From assembly GCF_026016325.1 (NCBI RefSeq), contig NZ_CP087203.1, positions 1,550,001 through 1,614,000 on the forward strand: 64,000 bases of DNA, read 5' to 3'. The stretch comes from Pseudomonas sp. B21-056 (lineage in GTDB: Bacteria > Pseudomonadota > Gammaproteobacteria > Pseudomonadales > Pseudomonadaceae). Below the pieces are notes generated by a model. That model was given only the letters and a program-made list of their open reading frames with translations. It was not told where the DNA came from and searched no databases. The position numbers and the translations under genes were made by a program. Positions 47,365 to 56,898 of the stretch are shown piece after piece. Every line of letters begins with the position of its first letter. Positions within the stretch are counted from its first letter, which is position 1.

Positions 47365-48210
47365 TCAACGCGTGCCGCGACGGCTCATGAACGCCAGGCG
47401 CTCGAGCAACTGCACGTCCTGTTCGTTCTTGACCAGGGCACCGGCCAGCGGTGGGATGGCCTTGGTCGGATCACGCTCGCGCAGCACCGCTTCACCGATG
47501 TTGTCGGCCATCAGCAACTTGAGCCAGTCCACCAGTTCGGAGGTGGAAGGTTTCTTCTTCAGGCCCGGCACCTTGCGCACATCGAAGAACACGTCCAGCG
47601 CTTCGCTGACCAGGTCTTTCTTGATGTCCGGGTAGTGCACATCGACGATTTTCTGCAGGGTGACGCGGTCCGGGAAGGCGATGTAGTGGAAGAAGCAGCG
47701 GCGCAGGAACGCGTCCGGCAGCTCTTTTTCGTTGTTGGAGGTAATGATGATAATCGGGCGTTGCTTGGCCTTGATGGTTTCATCGGTCTCGTAGACATAG
47801 AACTCCATCTTGTCGAGTTCTTGCAGCAGGTCGTTGGGAAACTCGATGTCGGCCTTGTCGATTTCGTCGATCAGCAGGATGACCCGTTCTTCGGACTCGA
47901 ACGCTTCCCAGAGCTTGCCCTTCTTCAGGTAGTTGCGCACGTCGTGGACCTTGTCCACGCCCAACTGCGAGTCCCGCAGGCGGCTGACCGCGTCGTACTC
48001 GTACAGGCCCTGGTGGGCCTTGGTGGTGGACTTGATGTGCCAGGTGATCAGGCGCGCGCCGAAGGACTGCGCCAGTTGTTCGGCCAGCATGGTCTTGCCG
48101 GTGCCCGGCTCGCCCTTGACCAGCAACGGCCGCTCCAGGGTAATGGCGGCGTTCACGGCCAGCTTCAGGTCATCGGTGGCCACGTAGGCGCGGGTGCCTT
48201 CGAACTTCAT
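47365..48210 (-). CDS. MoxR-family AAA+ ATPase
   Basis: A 281-residue ATPase. Walker A is GEPGTGKT, Walker B LLIDEID, with an Arg finger region DAFLRRCFFHY. GAGGAA seven bases before the ATG at 48210 fixes the start. It forms an operon with the vWA gene 34 bp downstream. Confidence 0.93.
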   Translation of the reverse strand: MKFEGTRAYVATDDLKLAVNAAITLERPLLVKGEPGTGKTMLAEQLAQSFGARLITWHIKSTTKAHQGLYEYDAVSRLRDSQLGVDKVHDVRNYLKKGKLWEAFESEERVILLIDEIDKADIEFPNDLLQELDKMEFYVYETDETIKAKQRPIIIITSNNEKELPDAFLRRCFFHYIAFPDRVTLQKIVDVHYPDIKKDLVSEALDVFFDVRKVPGLKKKPSTSELVDWLKLLMADNIGEAVLRERDPTKAIPPLAGALVKNEQDVQLLERLAFMSRRGTR

Positions 48211-48376
48211 CTGCAATTCCTCAAGCGGTGTCGCCGGCCCGGTGAGGCGGGGCGCGCGAAATAATGTCGTGCCCGACTATAACGCGACGTCCCGCCGACT
48301 GTGAACGCAGACGCTGTATTCAGTCTCTGAATGGAGCGTCACATGTTGACTCAGTCTCGGCTGCTTGCCAGTATTG

Positions 48377-48399
48377 CATATCGCCAATTTGGCGATATG
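48377..48399. promoter_or_regulatory. 11-bp palindrome, probable autoregulatory operator
   Basis: CATATCGCCAA-T-TTGGCGATATG is perfect over 11 bp and lies 9 bp before the DUF4160 ATG. Toxin-antitoxin operons are usually controlled by such sites. Confidence 0.75.
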
Positions 48400-48407
48400 T
48401 TTGAGGC

Positions 48408-48638
48408 ATGTCTACTAAATATCGATTCAAGAACACATATCGCATTCAACTGCGCGAACGGGACCACCCGCCGCCTCATGTCCACCTCACCGGTGGCGGG
48501 CTGGACGTGATGCTGAGCCTGGAAACCGTCGAAGTCATGATGGGCCGGGCGCCGCCGTTGATCATTAAGGAAGCACTGGACTGGGTCAGGGCCCACCAGG
48601 CGCAACTGCTGGAGGATTGGAAACGATGTTACCCATGA
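48408..48638 (+). CDS. DUF4160 protein, toxin-like partner
   Basis: A 76-residue DUF4160 protein: IQLRERDHPPPHVHLTGGG with the family's PPHxH core. Members are predicted type II toxins without known activity. The gene overlaps the next by 13 bp. Confidence 0.85.
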   Translation: MSTKYRFKNTYRIQLRERDHPPPHVHLTGGGLDVMLSLETVEVMMGRAPPLIIKEALDWVRAHQAQLLEDWKRCYP

Positions 48639-49126
48639 AGCGGCCCAGGCTGTTGGCCGTGCAAGCCGTGTTGCCATTCAGCCTGGAGCTGGTGTTCATC
48701 GACGGGCAGAGGCTGATGCTCGACTTGAGCGGCGATGTGCAACGTTACCCGGGGTTGCAGCCTTTGCTTGAGGAGGGTGCGTTTGCGGGCGCGACCCTGG
48801 GCGACGATGGCTGGAGCGTGGAATGGCCCGCGCTGGATATCCAGATCGGCGCCGATACCTTGTATCTGGACGCGCTGGCGCAAAACGCCGAGGACGAAAA
48901 TACCCGTATCTTCATCGAGTGGCGCGCCCGCACTGGCCTGCCGTTGAACAAGGCCGCCGAAGCGTTGGGGGTCAGTGCACGCAGTATCAGCCGCTACAGC
49001 AGCGGTCGCGAGGCTGTTCCGCGTTCGCTGGCCCTGGCGTGCCTGGGCTGGGACTCGCTGCAGCGTGGAGCAGGGGTAGTGGCGGCAGAACCGACCGGCC
49101 GCTATACCGTCACCCGTAAACCGTAG
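48626..49126 (+). CDS. DUF2442/HTH antitoxin-like protein
   Basis: A 166-residue protein. An N-terminal DUF2442 domain (about 8-85) is followed by an HTH (LNKAAEALGVSARSISRYSS). It is the expected DNA-binding antitoxin of the pair. The ATG at 48626 has GGAGG 11 bases upstream, within the end of the previous gene. Confidence 0.82.
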   Translation: MLPMKRPRLLAVQAVLPFSLELVFIDGQRLMLDLSGDVQRYPGLQPLLEEGAFAGATLGDDGWSVEWPALDIQIGADTLYLDALAQNAEDENTRIFIEWRARTGLPLNKAAEALGVSARSISRYSSGREAVPRSLALACLGWDSLQRGAGVVAAEPTGRYTVTRKP

Positions 49127-49141
49127 TGGCCTGTGTGGCCA

Positions 49142-50218
49142 CTAGTCCTTCGAGGGCGGTGGTTGTTCATAACGGGCGTTGAAGGCCTGGACGAAACCGT
49201 TGCGCAGGATCTGCAGGAAGGCTTCGAAGGCGCTGATGTCCTGTTGATGGACATTGCCGTTGAGTTCGACCCGGGTGGCGAACTGGTTCTTGCGCTGGTT
49301 CTTCAGGGCCGTTTCGCCTGCGCCGACCAATGCTTCCCAGATCGAGCGGAAAATGTTCTTTTTCTCGTTTTCCACGTCCTGCTGCCAATCGAACACGTCC
49401 ACGTCCCGCAGGAGCGGTTTGATGTAGCCGCTGAGTCTGGCGTTGTTCGCCTCGGCCTCGATCACCAGGTCGCCATGGCCGGCGTTGAAGTCGAACTTGC
49501 CGTAGGCCGCGGCGAAATCGTTCAGGCGCTTGAGTTCGATGTTCCTGACCCGCAGGCGGAAATCGAAATCTTCGAAATTGCTCAGCGGGTCGAAGGTGGC
49601 CTGCATCTCCAGTGGAGCGTGTTCGGCCACCAGGGCCTTGCCCTCGAAGCGGGCGTCGCGCTTGCCTTCGGTGTCGACCACGTTGGTCAGGTTGTAGAAG
49701 CTGGCGTTGACGGCAGTGGCGCGCAGGTTGACCGGCGGCTGGGAGGTGAAATTGCGGAAAGTGACCTTGCCATCACTGATCCGCACTTCGTTGAGGGTGA
49801 TGGGCAATAGCTTGCTCAGTTGCTCACGCCAGTTGGTGCCCTGGCCGGTCTGGGAGTTCTGCCGGTTGCCCCCGCCGTCGACGAAGTTCACTTCAGGGTG
49901 GGCGAATTCCACTTCGGCCACCACCGCGTGGTCGTACCACAGCGAGTGCCAGCTGACAGACAGGTCGACCAGCGGCGCGTCGACGAACGGTACCGGGACC
50001 TTGCCGTCGACCTTGACGATTTTCAGGCTGTTGATCCGGTAGGCCCCGCGCCACAGCGCCAGGTCTACGTCGGTGACCTGGCCGCGGTAATCGCCCATGT
50101 CGGCGAGTTTGTCGTTCAGGTAATTGCGCACCAGGTACGGCAACGTGAAATGCAGGGCCACCAGCACCGCAACAATGGCCGCGAGGGTCCACAGTGGCCA
50201 GCTGTATCGACGCTTCAT
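49142..50218 (-). CDS. DUF748 (AsmA-like) envelope protein
   Basis: A 358-residue protein with an N-terminal membrane anchor (about 8-28) and a periplasmic beta-rich region ([35 protein letters not shown]). DUF748 proteins belong to the AsmA-like group linked to lipid transport to the outer membrane. Role of this one unproven. Confidence 0.85.
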   Translation of the reverse strand: MKRRYSWPLWTLAAIVAVLVALHFTLPYLVRNYLNDKLADMGDYRGQVTDVDLALWRGAYRINSLKIVKVDGKVPVPFVDAPLVDLSVSWHSLWYDHAVVAEVEFAHPEVNFVDGGGNRQNSQTGQGTNWREQLSKLLPITLNEVRISDGKVTFRNFTSQPPVNLRATAVNASFYNLTNVVDTEGKRDARFEGKALVAEHAPLEMQATFDPLSNFEDFDFRLRVRNIELKRLNDFAAAYGKFDFNAGHGDLVIEAEANNARLSGYIKPLLRDVDVFDWQQDVENEKKNIFRSIWEALVGAGETALKNQRKNQFATRVELNGNVHQQDISAFEAFLQILRNGFVQAFNARYEQPPPSKD

Positions 50219-50349
50219 GTCATTCAGTCTCCGGTGATATTAAAACCATTGACCGTTGCAGCAATGTGAACGTTCGGTGCAACTGGACGCCCTTGGGCAA
50301 CAGGCATACCTTTAGGCGCTTGAATTCACGCAGCACTAAGGACCTAGTC

Positions 50350-51324
50350 ATGAGCCGTATCTACGCTGACAACGCCCATTCCATCGGCAATACGCCACTG
50401 GTGCAGATCAATCGCATTGCCCCGCGGGGTGTGACCATCCTGGCCAAGATCGAAGGGCGTAACCCGGGTTATTCGGTCAAGTGCCGGATTGGCGCGAACA
50501 TGATCTGGGACGCTGAAAGCACCGGCAGGCTCAAGCCGGGCATGACCATCGTCGAGCCGACCTCGGGCAACACCGGGATCGGCCTGGCGTTCGTCGCCGC
50601 TGCTCGTGGCTACAAGCTGATGCTGACCATGCCGGCCTCCATGAGCATCGAGCGGCGCAAGGTGCTCAAGGCCCTCGGTGCCGAACTGGTGCTGACCGAG
50701 CCGGCCAAGGGCATGAAAGGGGCCATCGAGAAAGCCGCCGAGATCGTCGCCAGCGACCCGTCCAGTTACTTCATGCCGCAACAGTTCGAGAACCCGGCGA
50801 ACCCGGCGATCCACGAAAAGACCACCGGCCCGGAAATCTGGAACGACACCGATGGCGCGGTGGACGTGCTGGTGTCGGGCGTGGGGACCGGCGGAACCAT
50901 CACCGGAGTCTCCCGCTATATCAAGAACACCTGCGGCAAGCCGATCCTGTCGGTGGCGGTGGAGCCTGAGAGCTCGCCGGTGATCACCCAGGCGCTGGCG
51001 GGCCAGGAAATCAAGCCCAGCCCTCACAAGATCCAGGGGATAGGTGCCGGGTTCGTACCGAAGAACCTGGATCTGTCGATGGTCGACCAGGTTGAGCGGG
51101 TGACGGACGACGAGTCCAAGGCCATGGCCCTGCGCCTGATGCAGGAAGAGGGAATCCTGTGTGGTATCTCCTGTGGTGCGGCGATGGCCGTGGCTGCACG
51201 CCTGGCGGAAAAGCCTGAGATGCAAGGCAAGACGATCGTGGTGATCCTGCCGGATTCGGGCGAGCGGTACTTGTCGAGCATGCTGTTCAGTGATCTGTTT
51301 ACCGAACAGGAAAACCAGCAGTAA
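50350..51324 (+). CDS. cysK: Cysteine synthase A
   Basis: A 324-residue PLP enzyme making cysteine from O-acetylserine and sulfide. PLP-Lys is in [14 protein letters not shown], the substrate loop is [10 protein letters not shown] and the phosphate loop [12 protein letters not shown]. The ATG at 50350 begins the conserved [18 protein letters not shown]; the frame extends upstream without support. Confidence 0.95.
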   Translation: MSRIYADNAHSIGNTPLVQINRIAPRGVTILAKIEGRNPGYSVKCRIGANMIWDAESTGRLKPGMTIVEPTSGNTGIGLAFVAAARGYKLMLTMPASMSIERRKVLKALGAELVLTEPAKGMKGAIEKAAEIVASDPSSYFMPQQFENPANPAIHEKTTGPEIWNDTDGAVDVLVSGVGTGGTITGVSRYIKNTCGKPILSVAVEPESSPVITQALAGQEIKPSPHKIQGIGAGFVPKNLDLSMVDQVERVTDDESKAMALRLMQEEGILCGISCGAAMAVAARLAEKPEMQGKTIVVILPDSGERYLSSMLFSDLFTEQENQQ

Positions 51325-51340
51325 CGGTGGCAGGACAGCT

Positions 51341-51471
51341 TCTGTGGCGAGGGGATTTATCCCCGCTGGACTGCGCAGCAGTCCCCAGTGCGTCTATCTG
51401 AAATACCGTGGCTGCGGACAAATTGGGGGTTGCTGCGCAACCCAGCGGGGATAAATCCCCTCGCCACAGAA
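51341..51471. repeat. GTGGCGAGGGGATTTA-type inverted repeat
   Basis: Outer arms TTCTGTGGCGAGGGGATTTA and its complement. The other 190 bp before lpxO contain only a weak GGGCCA/TGGCCC repeat. Confidence 0.9.
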
Positions 51472-51665
51472 GCCTTCAGCAGGATTGAAGGTGTTTTGAC
51501 TGGCGTCAGCCGGGGTTCAGGTGACGCCTGTTAGGTTTGTTGCGTTCTACACAACAGTAAATATTGCGTCAGACGGTTTTTACCCGGGCCACGAGCATTT
51601 AGCATGGCCCCCGGCCACGTCGGGCAGTTGACGTTGCATCCGTTGTTTTTGACAAGGAGTTGTAA

Positions 51666-52604
51666 ATGACCGTTTCGTTTGTCGCCAAGGCGTCGGTACT
51701 GCTGCTGTTCCTGGGCAGTACCCTGTATGTGCACCTGCGCGGCAAGGCGCGTCTACCGGTGTTGCGCCAGTTCGTCAATCATTCGGCGCTGTTCGCCCCC
51801 TATAACACACTGATGTACTTGTTCTCTGGCGTACCTTCCAGGCCGTACCTGGACCGCAGCAAGTTCCCTGAACTGGATGTGCTCAAGGACAACTGGCAGG
51901 TCATCCGCGACGAGGCGATGCACCTGTTCGACGAGGGTTACATCCGGGCGGCCGAAAAGAACAACGACGCCGGTTTCGGCTCGTTCTTCAAGAAAGGCTG
52001 GAAGCGCTTCTACCTCAAGTGGTACGACAAACCGCTACCGTCGGCCGAAGTGCTATGCCCAAGAACCGTCGAGCTGGTCAACCGGATCCCCAACGTCCGC
52101 GGCGCGATGTTTGCGCTGCTGCCGGGCGATAGCCATTTGAACCCCCATCGCGATCCGTTTGCCGGCTCGTTGCGCTATCACCTGGGGCTTTCCACGCCCA
52201 ACTCCGACGATTGCCGGATCTTTGTCGATGGCCAGATCTATGCGTGGCGCGACGGCGAGGATGTGATGTTCGATGAAACCTATGTCCACTGGGTCAAGAA
52301 TGAAACACCCAAGACCCGCGTGATCCTGTTCTGCGACGTCGAGCGCCCCTTGAGCAACCGGTTGATGACTCGCCTCAATCGTGCTGTCAGCGGCATCCTC
52401 GGTCGCGCCACCGCGCCGCAGAATCTGGATGACGAACGCGTTGGTGGCATCAACCAGGCCTACGCCTGGAGCAAGTCGTTCAGCGATGGCATCAGCGGCC
52501 GGGTCAAGCAATGGAAACGCAAGCATCCCAAGGTGTATCGGGTGATGCGTCCGGTGCTGGCGGTGGTGGTGCTGACGGCGCTTGGCTATTGGCTGTTCGG
52601 TTAG
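51666..52604 (+). CDS. lpxO: Lipid A 2-hydroxylase LpxO-like dioxygenase
   Basis: A 312-residue Fe(II)/2-oxoglutarate enzyme of the aspartyl/asparaginyl hydroxylase family that hydroxylates a lipid A acyl chain. One N-terminal membrane segment (about 6-24) is followed by the JBP-like core with iron His/Asp in NPHRDPFAGSLRYHLGL and His in YVHWVKNETPK. A C-terminal helix may also be membrane-associated. Confidence 0.9.
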   Translation: MTVSFVAKASVLLLFLGSTLYVHLRGKARLPVLRQFVNHSALFAPYNTLMYLFSGVPSRPYLDRSKFPELDVLKDNWQVIRDEAMHLFDEGYIRAAEKNNDAGFGSFFKKGWKRFYLKWYDKPLPSAEVLCPRTVELVNRIPNVRGAMFALLPGDSHLNPHRDPFAGSLRYHLGLSTPNSDDCRIFVDGQIYAWRDGEDVMFDETYVHWVKNETPKTRVILFCDVERPLSNRLMTRLNRAVSGILGRATAPQNLDDERVGGINQAYAWSKSFSDGISGRVKQWKRKHPKVYRVMRPVLAVVVLTALGYWLFG

Positions 52605-52683
52605 CCGTTGCGCAATACATCGGGCGCTGGTTATAGTCAGCGCTCGTCGGGTTCCAGGACCCACCTCCCCAAGAGATCGGCTC

Positions 52684-52848
52684 ATGCCTTTATTCCCTGT
52701 CATCGCGGTTGTGGTTCCAGCGTTCAACGCTGGCGTCGTGCCGTGCGGGAATCAGCAGCCTGTGCAGATCGGTCAATACCCCCCACCTGTCAGTAGCCCA
52801 CCGGTATACGCCGTCGTATCACCGCCGGGTGTTGGCGTTCAGGGCTGA
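52684..52848 (+). CDS. Possible 54-residue proline-rich secreted peptide
   Basis: The frame MPLFPVIAVVVPAFNAGVV continues into CGNQQP and a Pro/Val-rich tail. AAGAG is nine bases upstream. It resembles a signal peptide but lacks a good lipobox. Weak support. Confidence 0.3.
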   Translation: MPLFPVIAVVVPAFNAGVVPCGNQQPVQIGQYPPPVSSPPVYAVVSPPGVGVQG

Positions 52849-52943
52849 TCGGCAACGGTTGCCATCCCCCTGTGCCTGCCTGAAAAAACTACTGGACTTC
52901 AGCCTCGGCTGAGTTGGCTTTTGCCTGACTACAGGTGGTATCC

Positions 52944-53807
52944 ATGTTTTCCCTCTCCAAGAACGCCTTATTGGCGGCGGCTTCCACGAGCCTGTTCGTC
53001 CTGCTGTGGAGCAGCGGGGCAATCTTTTCCAAACTGGGCCTGGCCCATGCGTCACCTTTTGCTTTTCTGCTGATCCGTTTTGCCATTGCACTGTGCGCAT
53101 TGGTGCTCTTGATCCCGGTGTTCAGGTTCCAGTTGCCCAAGGCCGGCAGGCCGATGGTCTATGCCACGGCCACCGGGTTGGTGCTGCTGGGGGCCTATCA
53201 GATTTTTTATCTGCTGGCCCTGCAAATGAACGTGACACCTGGGGTGATGGCAACCCTGATGGGCATACAGCCGATCCTCACGGTGGTGCTCGTGGAGCGT
53301 CAGCGTTCCTGGCAGCGGCTGTTCGGCCTGGCGCTCGGGTTGGTCGGGTTGATCATGGTGGTGTACCAGGGCATCGGGCTGGCCGGCATGTCCTTGACCG
53401 GGATGCTGTGCGGGTTGCTGGCGCTGGTGTTCATGACCGCCGGCTCGATCATGCAAAAGCGCATTACCGATAATCCCCTCGGCACGCTGCCGGTGCAGTA
53501 TCTGGCCGGGCTGGTACTGTGCGCGGTGTTCGTGCCGTTCCAGCCCTTCCATTTCGAGCGCAACGCGGGCTTTATCGTGCCGGTGCTATGGATGGGATTG
53601 GTGGTGTCGGTGCTGGCGACCTTGCTGCTTTACCGGCTGATCGCACGGGGCAACCTGGTGAATGTCACCAGCCTGTTCTACCTGGTGCCGGCGGTGACGG
53701 CGGTCATGGATTACCTGGTATTCGGCAACCGGCTGGCGCTGTTGAGCTTGCTGGGGATGGTGCTGATCGTTGTCGGGCTGGTGTTTGTGTTTCGTAAAAG
53801 TGGCTGA
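52944..53807 (+). CDS. EamA-family (DMT) permease
   Basis: A 287-residue drug/metabolite transporter with ten hydrophobic helices in two EamA halves (about 10-135 and 150-285). Substrate unknown. Start ATG at 52944. Confidence 0.9.
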   Translation: MFSLSKNALLAAASTSLFVLLWSSGAIFSKLGLAHASPFAFLLIRFAIALCALVLLIPVFRFQLPKAGRPMVYATATGLVLLGAYQIFYLLALQMNVTPGVMATLMGIQPILTVVLVERQRSWQRLFGLALGLVGLIMVVYQGIGLAGMSLTGMLCGLLALVFMTAGSIMQKRITDNPLGTLPVQYLAGLVLCAVFVPFQPFHFERNAGFIVPVLWMGLVVSVLATLLLYRLIARGNLVNVTSLFYLVPAVTAVMDYLVFGNRLALLSLLGMVLIVVGLVFVFRKSG

Positions 53808-53833
53808 TCGTTAGATTGCTGTTGGCATAGAAC

Positions 53834-53902
53834 CGCTATCGCGAGCAGGCTCGCTCCCACAAGGGTTGTCCTTGACCTGTGGGAGCGAGCCTGCTCGCGA
53901 TG
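53834..53902. repeat. REP pair, outward arrangement
   Basis: Outward REP elements between convergent EamA genes, spacer AAGGGTTGTCCTTGACC. Confidence 0.92.
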
Positions 53903-53925
53903 GCATTTCCAAACGCGCCGATGCG

Positions 53926-54834
53926 CTATCGGGCAGACACCTCAACCGGCTTCTGCGCCGCTGGCTTCAACACCAGCCACAACGCTGCCGCAATCAGCAC
54001 CCCGCCATACAGATGCGCCATTCCCAGCGGCTCGTCCAGCAACAACGCCCCCCACAGCACGCCGAAGGGCGGGATCAGGAAGGTGACGGTCATGGATTTG
54101 ACCGGCCCGATGGAGCTGATCAGCCGGAAATAAAGGATGTACGCCAGCGCGGTGCACACCAGGCCCAACCCCAGCAATGACAGCCAGACGTTCCAGCCAC
54201 CCCAGCTGGCCGGGGGGTGGCTGATGACGCTGTAGCCGAACAGCGGCAGCAGGAACATCGTGGCGCCGAACATGCTGCCCAGGGTCGAGAGACGGCTGTC
54301 CAGCCCACCTTGCTGATCGAGCCAGCGACGGGTGAAGAAACCGGCGAAGCCATAACAGGTGGTGGCCATCAGGCAGGCGAGGGCACCCATCAGCAGTTGC
54401 AGGTCGAAGGCCACCGGGCCGGCGCGGGTCAGGATGCCGACGCCGAGCAATCCCAGGAACACGCCGCTGACCTTGGCCAGCGTAAGCTGCTCGCTGAAGA
54501 ACAGCCCGCCGATCAACACTCCCATCAGGGGCGTCGTGGCGTTGAAAATTGCCGAGTAACCGGCCGGAAGGGTCTGGGCCGCCAACGAGTAGAAGGTCGC
54601 CGGAATGCCTGAATTGATCAGGCCCAGCCCCATCACGATTTTCAGCTTGCCGCGGAAATTCCAGTCGACCCGCATCAGCGCCAGGATCACCACCAAGCCG
54701 ACAAAGGCGATGGAGACACGAAAAAACGCGGTGGGGATCGTGCCGATGATAGGCGCGATAATGCGCATGAACAGAAAGCTCGCCCCCCAGATGGCGGCCA
54801 ATGACAGCAAACGCAGGAGATCGACGAGGTTCAC
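53926..54834 (-). CDS. EamA-family (DMT) permease
   Basis: A 302-residue permease with ten helices, only distantly alike to the previous one. The start is GTG at 54834, since AAGGAA lies six bases upstream; longer frames lack a ribosome site. Divergent from aceK. Confidence 0.9.
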   Translation of the reverse strand: MNLVDLLRLLSLAAIWGASFLFMRIIAPIIGTIPTAFFRVSIAFVGLVVILALMRVDWNFRGKLKIVMGLGLINSGIPATFYSLAAQTLPAGYSAIFNATTPLMGVLIGGLFFSEQLTLAKVSGVFLGLLGVGILTRAGPVAFDLQLLMGALACLMATTCYGFAGFFTRRWLDQQGGLDSRLSTLGSMFGATMFLLPLFGYSVISHPPASWGGWNVWLSLLGLGLVCTALAYILYFRLISSIGPVKSMTVTFLIPPFGVLWGALLLDEPLGMAHLYGGVLIAAALWLVLKPAAQKPVEVSAR

Positions 54835-54964
54835 AAGGGATTCCTTCCATGGGGTGGGCCGCAAGTGTCGCGCTCCCATGGACCGATGGCAATGGTTGCG
54901 TTGTCGCGTGATTGGCCTCTAAGCTCAGTCGCTCATAACAAGACGCCCCGCCGAGGTTTTCCCT

Positions 54965-56686
54965 ATGCCGCAGCCATGGCCCGCCAGCGATATCGCCCGC
55001 TCGATTCTCGACGGCTTCGACGATTATCGCGAGCATTTCCGGCAGATCACCGACGGTGCCCGTACCCGGTTCGAGCAGGCCCAGTGGCAGGAGGCGCAAG
55101 CGGCGTCGGCGGCGCGGATCAATCTGTATGAGGAAAAAGTCTTTGAAACCGTGGCCCGGCTGCGCAAGGCCTTCGACGCCGAGGCGCTGATGGATGTCGG
55201 CTGCTGGCCGCTGGTGAAAAGTGCCTACATCAGCCTGATCGACCTGCGTTTCGACGATGAACTGTCCGAGACCTGGTACAACTCGATTTTCTGCGGCCTG
55301 TTCAGCCATGACCTGATCAGCGACGGCACCATGTTTATCCACACCACCCGGCCGAGCCTGCGCCGGGCCCGTGCCGCGCAGACCCGTACCTACAAGCCCC
55401 TGGGGCAACTGGACCAGATGCTGGCGAGCGTCTTCGCCGACTACCGCTTCAGCGAAGACTACGCCGACTTGCCGGGCGACCTGCAGCGCCTCGAAGCCCA
55501 ACTGCGGGAAAACCTGCCGGACTGGGTCTGCAAGGACCCGGAACTGACCGTGGAGCTGTTTTCGTCAGTGCTCTATCGCAACAAGGGCGCTTACCTGGTG
55601 GGCCGGATCTACACCCCGGGCGACCAGTGGCCGCTGGTGATTCCGTTGTTGCACCGTGAGGGCCGGGGTATCCAGATCGACGCGCTGATCACTGACGAGG
55701 CCCAGGTGTCGATCATCTTCTCGTTCACCCGCTCGTATTTCATGGTGGACGTGCCGGTGCCGGCGGAATTCATCGGTTTTCTCAAGCGGATCCTGCCGGG
55801 CAAACACGTTGCCGAGCTGTACACCTCCATCGGCTTCTACAAGCACGGCAAGTCCGAATTCTATCGAGCCTTGATCAACCACCTGGCCAGCACCGACGAT
55901 CAGTTCATCATGGCACCGGGCGTGCGTGGCATGGTCATGAGCGTGTTCACGCTGCCGGGCTTCAACACCGTGTTCAAGATCATCAAGGATCGGTTCTCGC
56001 CGTCGAAAAACGTCGACCGCGCCACGGTGATCGAGAAGTACCGCTTGGTGAAAAGTGTCGACCGGGTTGGGCGCATGGCCGATACCCAGGAGTTCGCCGA
56101 CTTCCGCTTTCCCCTGGGAAAATTCGAACCGGCGTGCCTGGAGGAATTGCTGGAAGTGGCGCCGTCCACGGTGTCGGTGGAAGGCGACACGGTGTTGATC
56201 CGCCACTGCTGGACCGAACGCCGGATGACGCCGCTGAACCTGTACCTGGAAAACGCCAACGAGGCCCAGGTGCGCGAAGCGCTGGAAGACTATGGCCTGG
56301 CGATCAAGCAACTGGCGGCGGCGAATATTTTCCCTGGCGACATGCTGCTGAAGAACTTCGGCGTGACCCGTCATGGTCGCGTGGTGTTCTACGACTACGA
56401 CGAGATCTGCTTCCTTACCGAAGCCAACTTCCGCCACATCCCGGAGCCGCGCACGCCGGAAGACGAAATGGCCTCCGAGCCGTGGTACTCCATCGGGCCG
56501 CTGGACGTCTTCCCCGAGGAGTTCCCGCCCTTCCTGTTCGCCGACGCCGGGCAGCGCAAGCTGTTCGACCAGTTGCACGGCGAGCTGTACAACGCCGATT
56601 ACTGGAAAGGCCTGCAAGCGGCCATTCGGGCGGGGAAGGTGATTGATGTGTTCCCGTATCGGCGCAAGGACCTGGATAGCGAATAA
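54965..56686 (+). CDS. aceK: Isocitrate dehydrogenase kinase/phosphatase
   Basis: AceK phosphorylates and dephosphorylates isocitrate dehydrogenase, sending carbon to the glyoxylate shunt. The 573-residue product shows the regulatory N-terminus, the kinase P-loop [26 protein letters not shown] with the ATP lysine, and the catalytic loop [20 protein letters not shown] with YDYDEIC. In Pseudomonas it is not linked to aceA/aceB here. Confidence 0.96.
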   Translation: MPQPWPASDIARSILDGFDDYREHFRQITDGARTRFEQAQWQEAQAASAARINLYEEKVFETVARLRKAFDAEALMDVGCWPLVKSAYISLIDLRFDDELSETWYNSIFCGLFSHDLISDGTMFIHTTRPSLRRARAAQTRTYKPLGQLDQMLASVFADYRFSEDYADLPGDLQRLEAQLRENLPDWVCKDPELTVELFSSVLYRNKGAYLVGRIYTPGDQWPLVIPLLHREGRGIQIDALITDEAQVSIIFSFTRSYFMVDVPVPAEFIGFLKRILPGKHVAELYTSIGFYKHGKSEFYRALINHLASTDDQFIMAPGVRGMVMSVFTLPGFNTVFKIIKDRFSPSKNVDRATVIEKYRLVKSVDRVGRMADTQEFADFRFPLGKFEPACLEELLEVAPSTVSVEGDTVLIRHCWTERRMTPLNLYLENANEAQVREALEDYGLAIKQLAAANIFPGDMLLKNFGVTRHGRVVFYDYDEICFLTEANFRHIPEPRTPEDEMASEPWYSIGPLDVFPEEFPPFLFADAGQRKLFDQLHGELYNADYWKGLQAAIRAGKVIDVFPYRRKDLDSE

Positions 56687-56708
56687 TCTTCGAAGTGTGC
56701 GCAGATCC

Positions 56709-56801
56709 CTTGTGGGAGCGAGCCTGCTCGCGATGGCGGTGTGTCAGTCGACATGGATATTGATCGGACAATCGCCATCGCGAGCAGGCTCGCTCCCACA
56801 A
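56709..56801. repeat. REP pair (REPIN), inward arrangement
   Basis: Inward arms around GTGTGTCAGTCGACATGG. Confidence 0.93.
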
Positions 56802-56898
56802 GAGAGGATGGCTGGCAAAGAGGGCATGTGTTCGGCGCAGCAGCCGCAAATCTGCGACAATCGCCCCCTGCATAAAACCGACGACCCTTGCGTACCCG

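Noticed and set aside
46152..48210. MoxR/vWA pair as part of a conflict system with the DUF4132 protein
   Set aside because: Such links exist in other genomes as I recall, but here the loci are more than 30 kb apart and the pair sits in a core neighbourhood.
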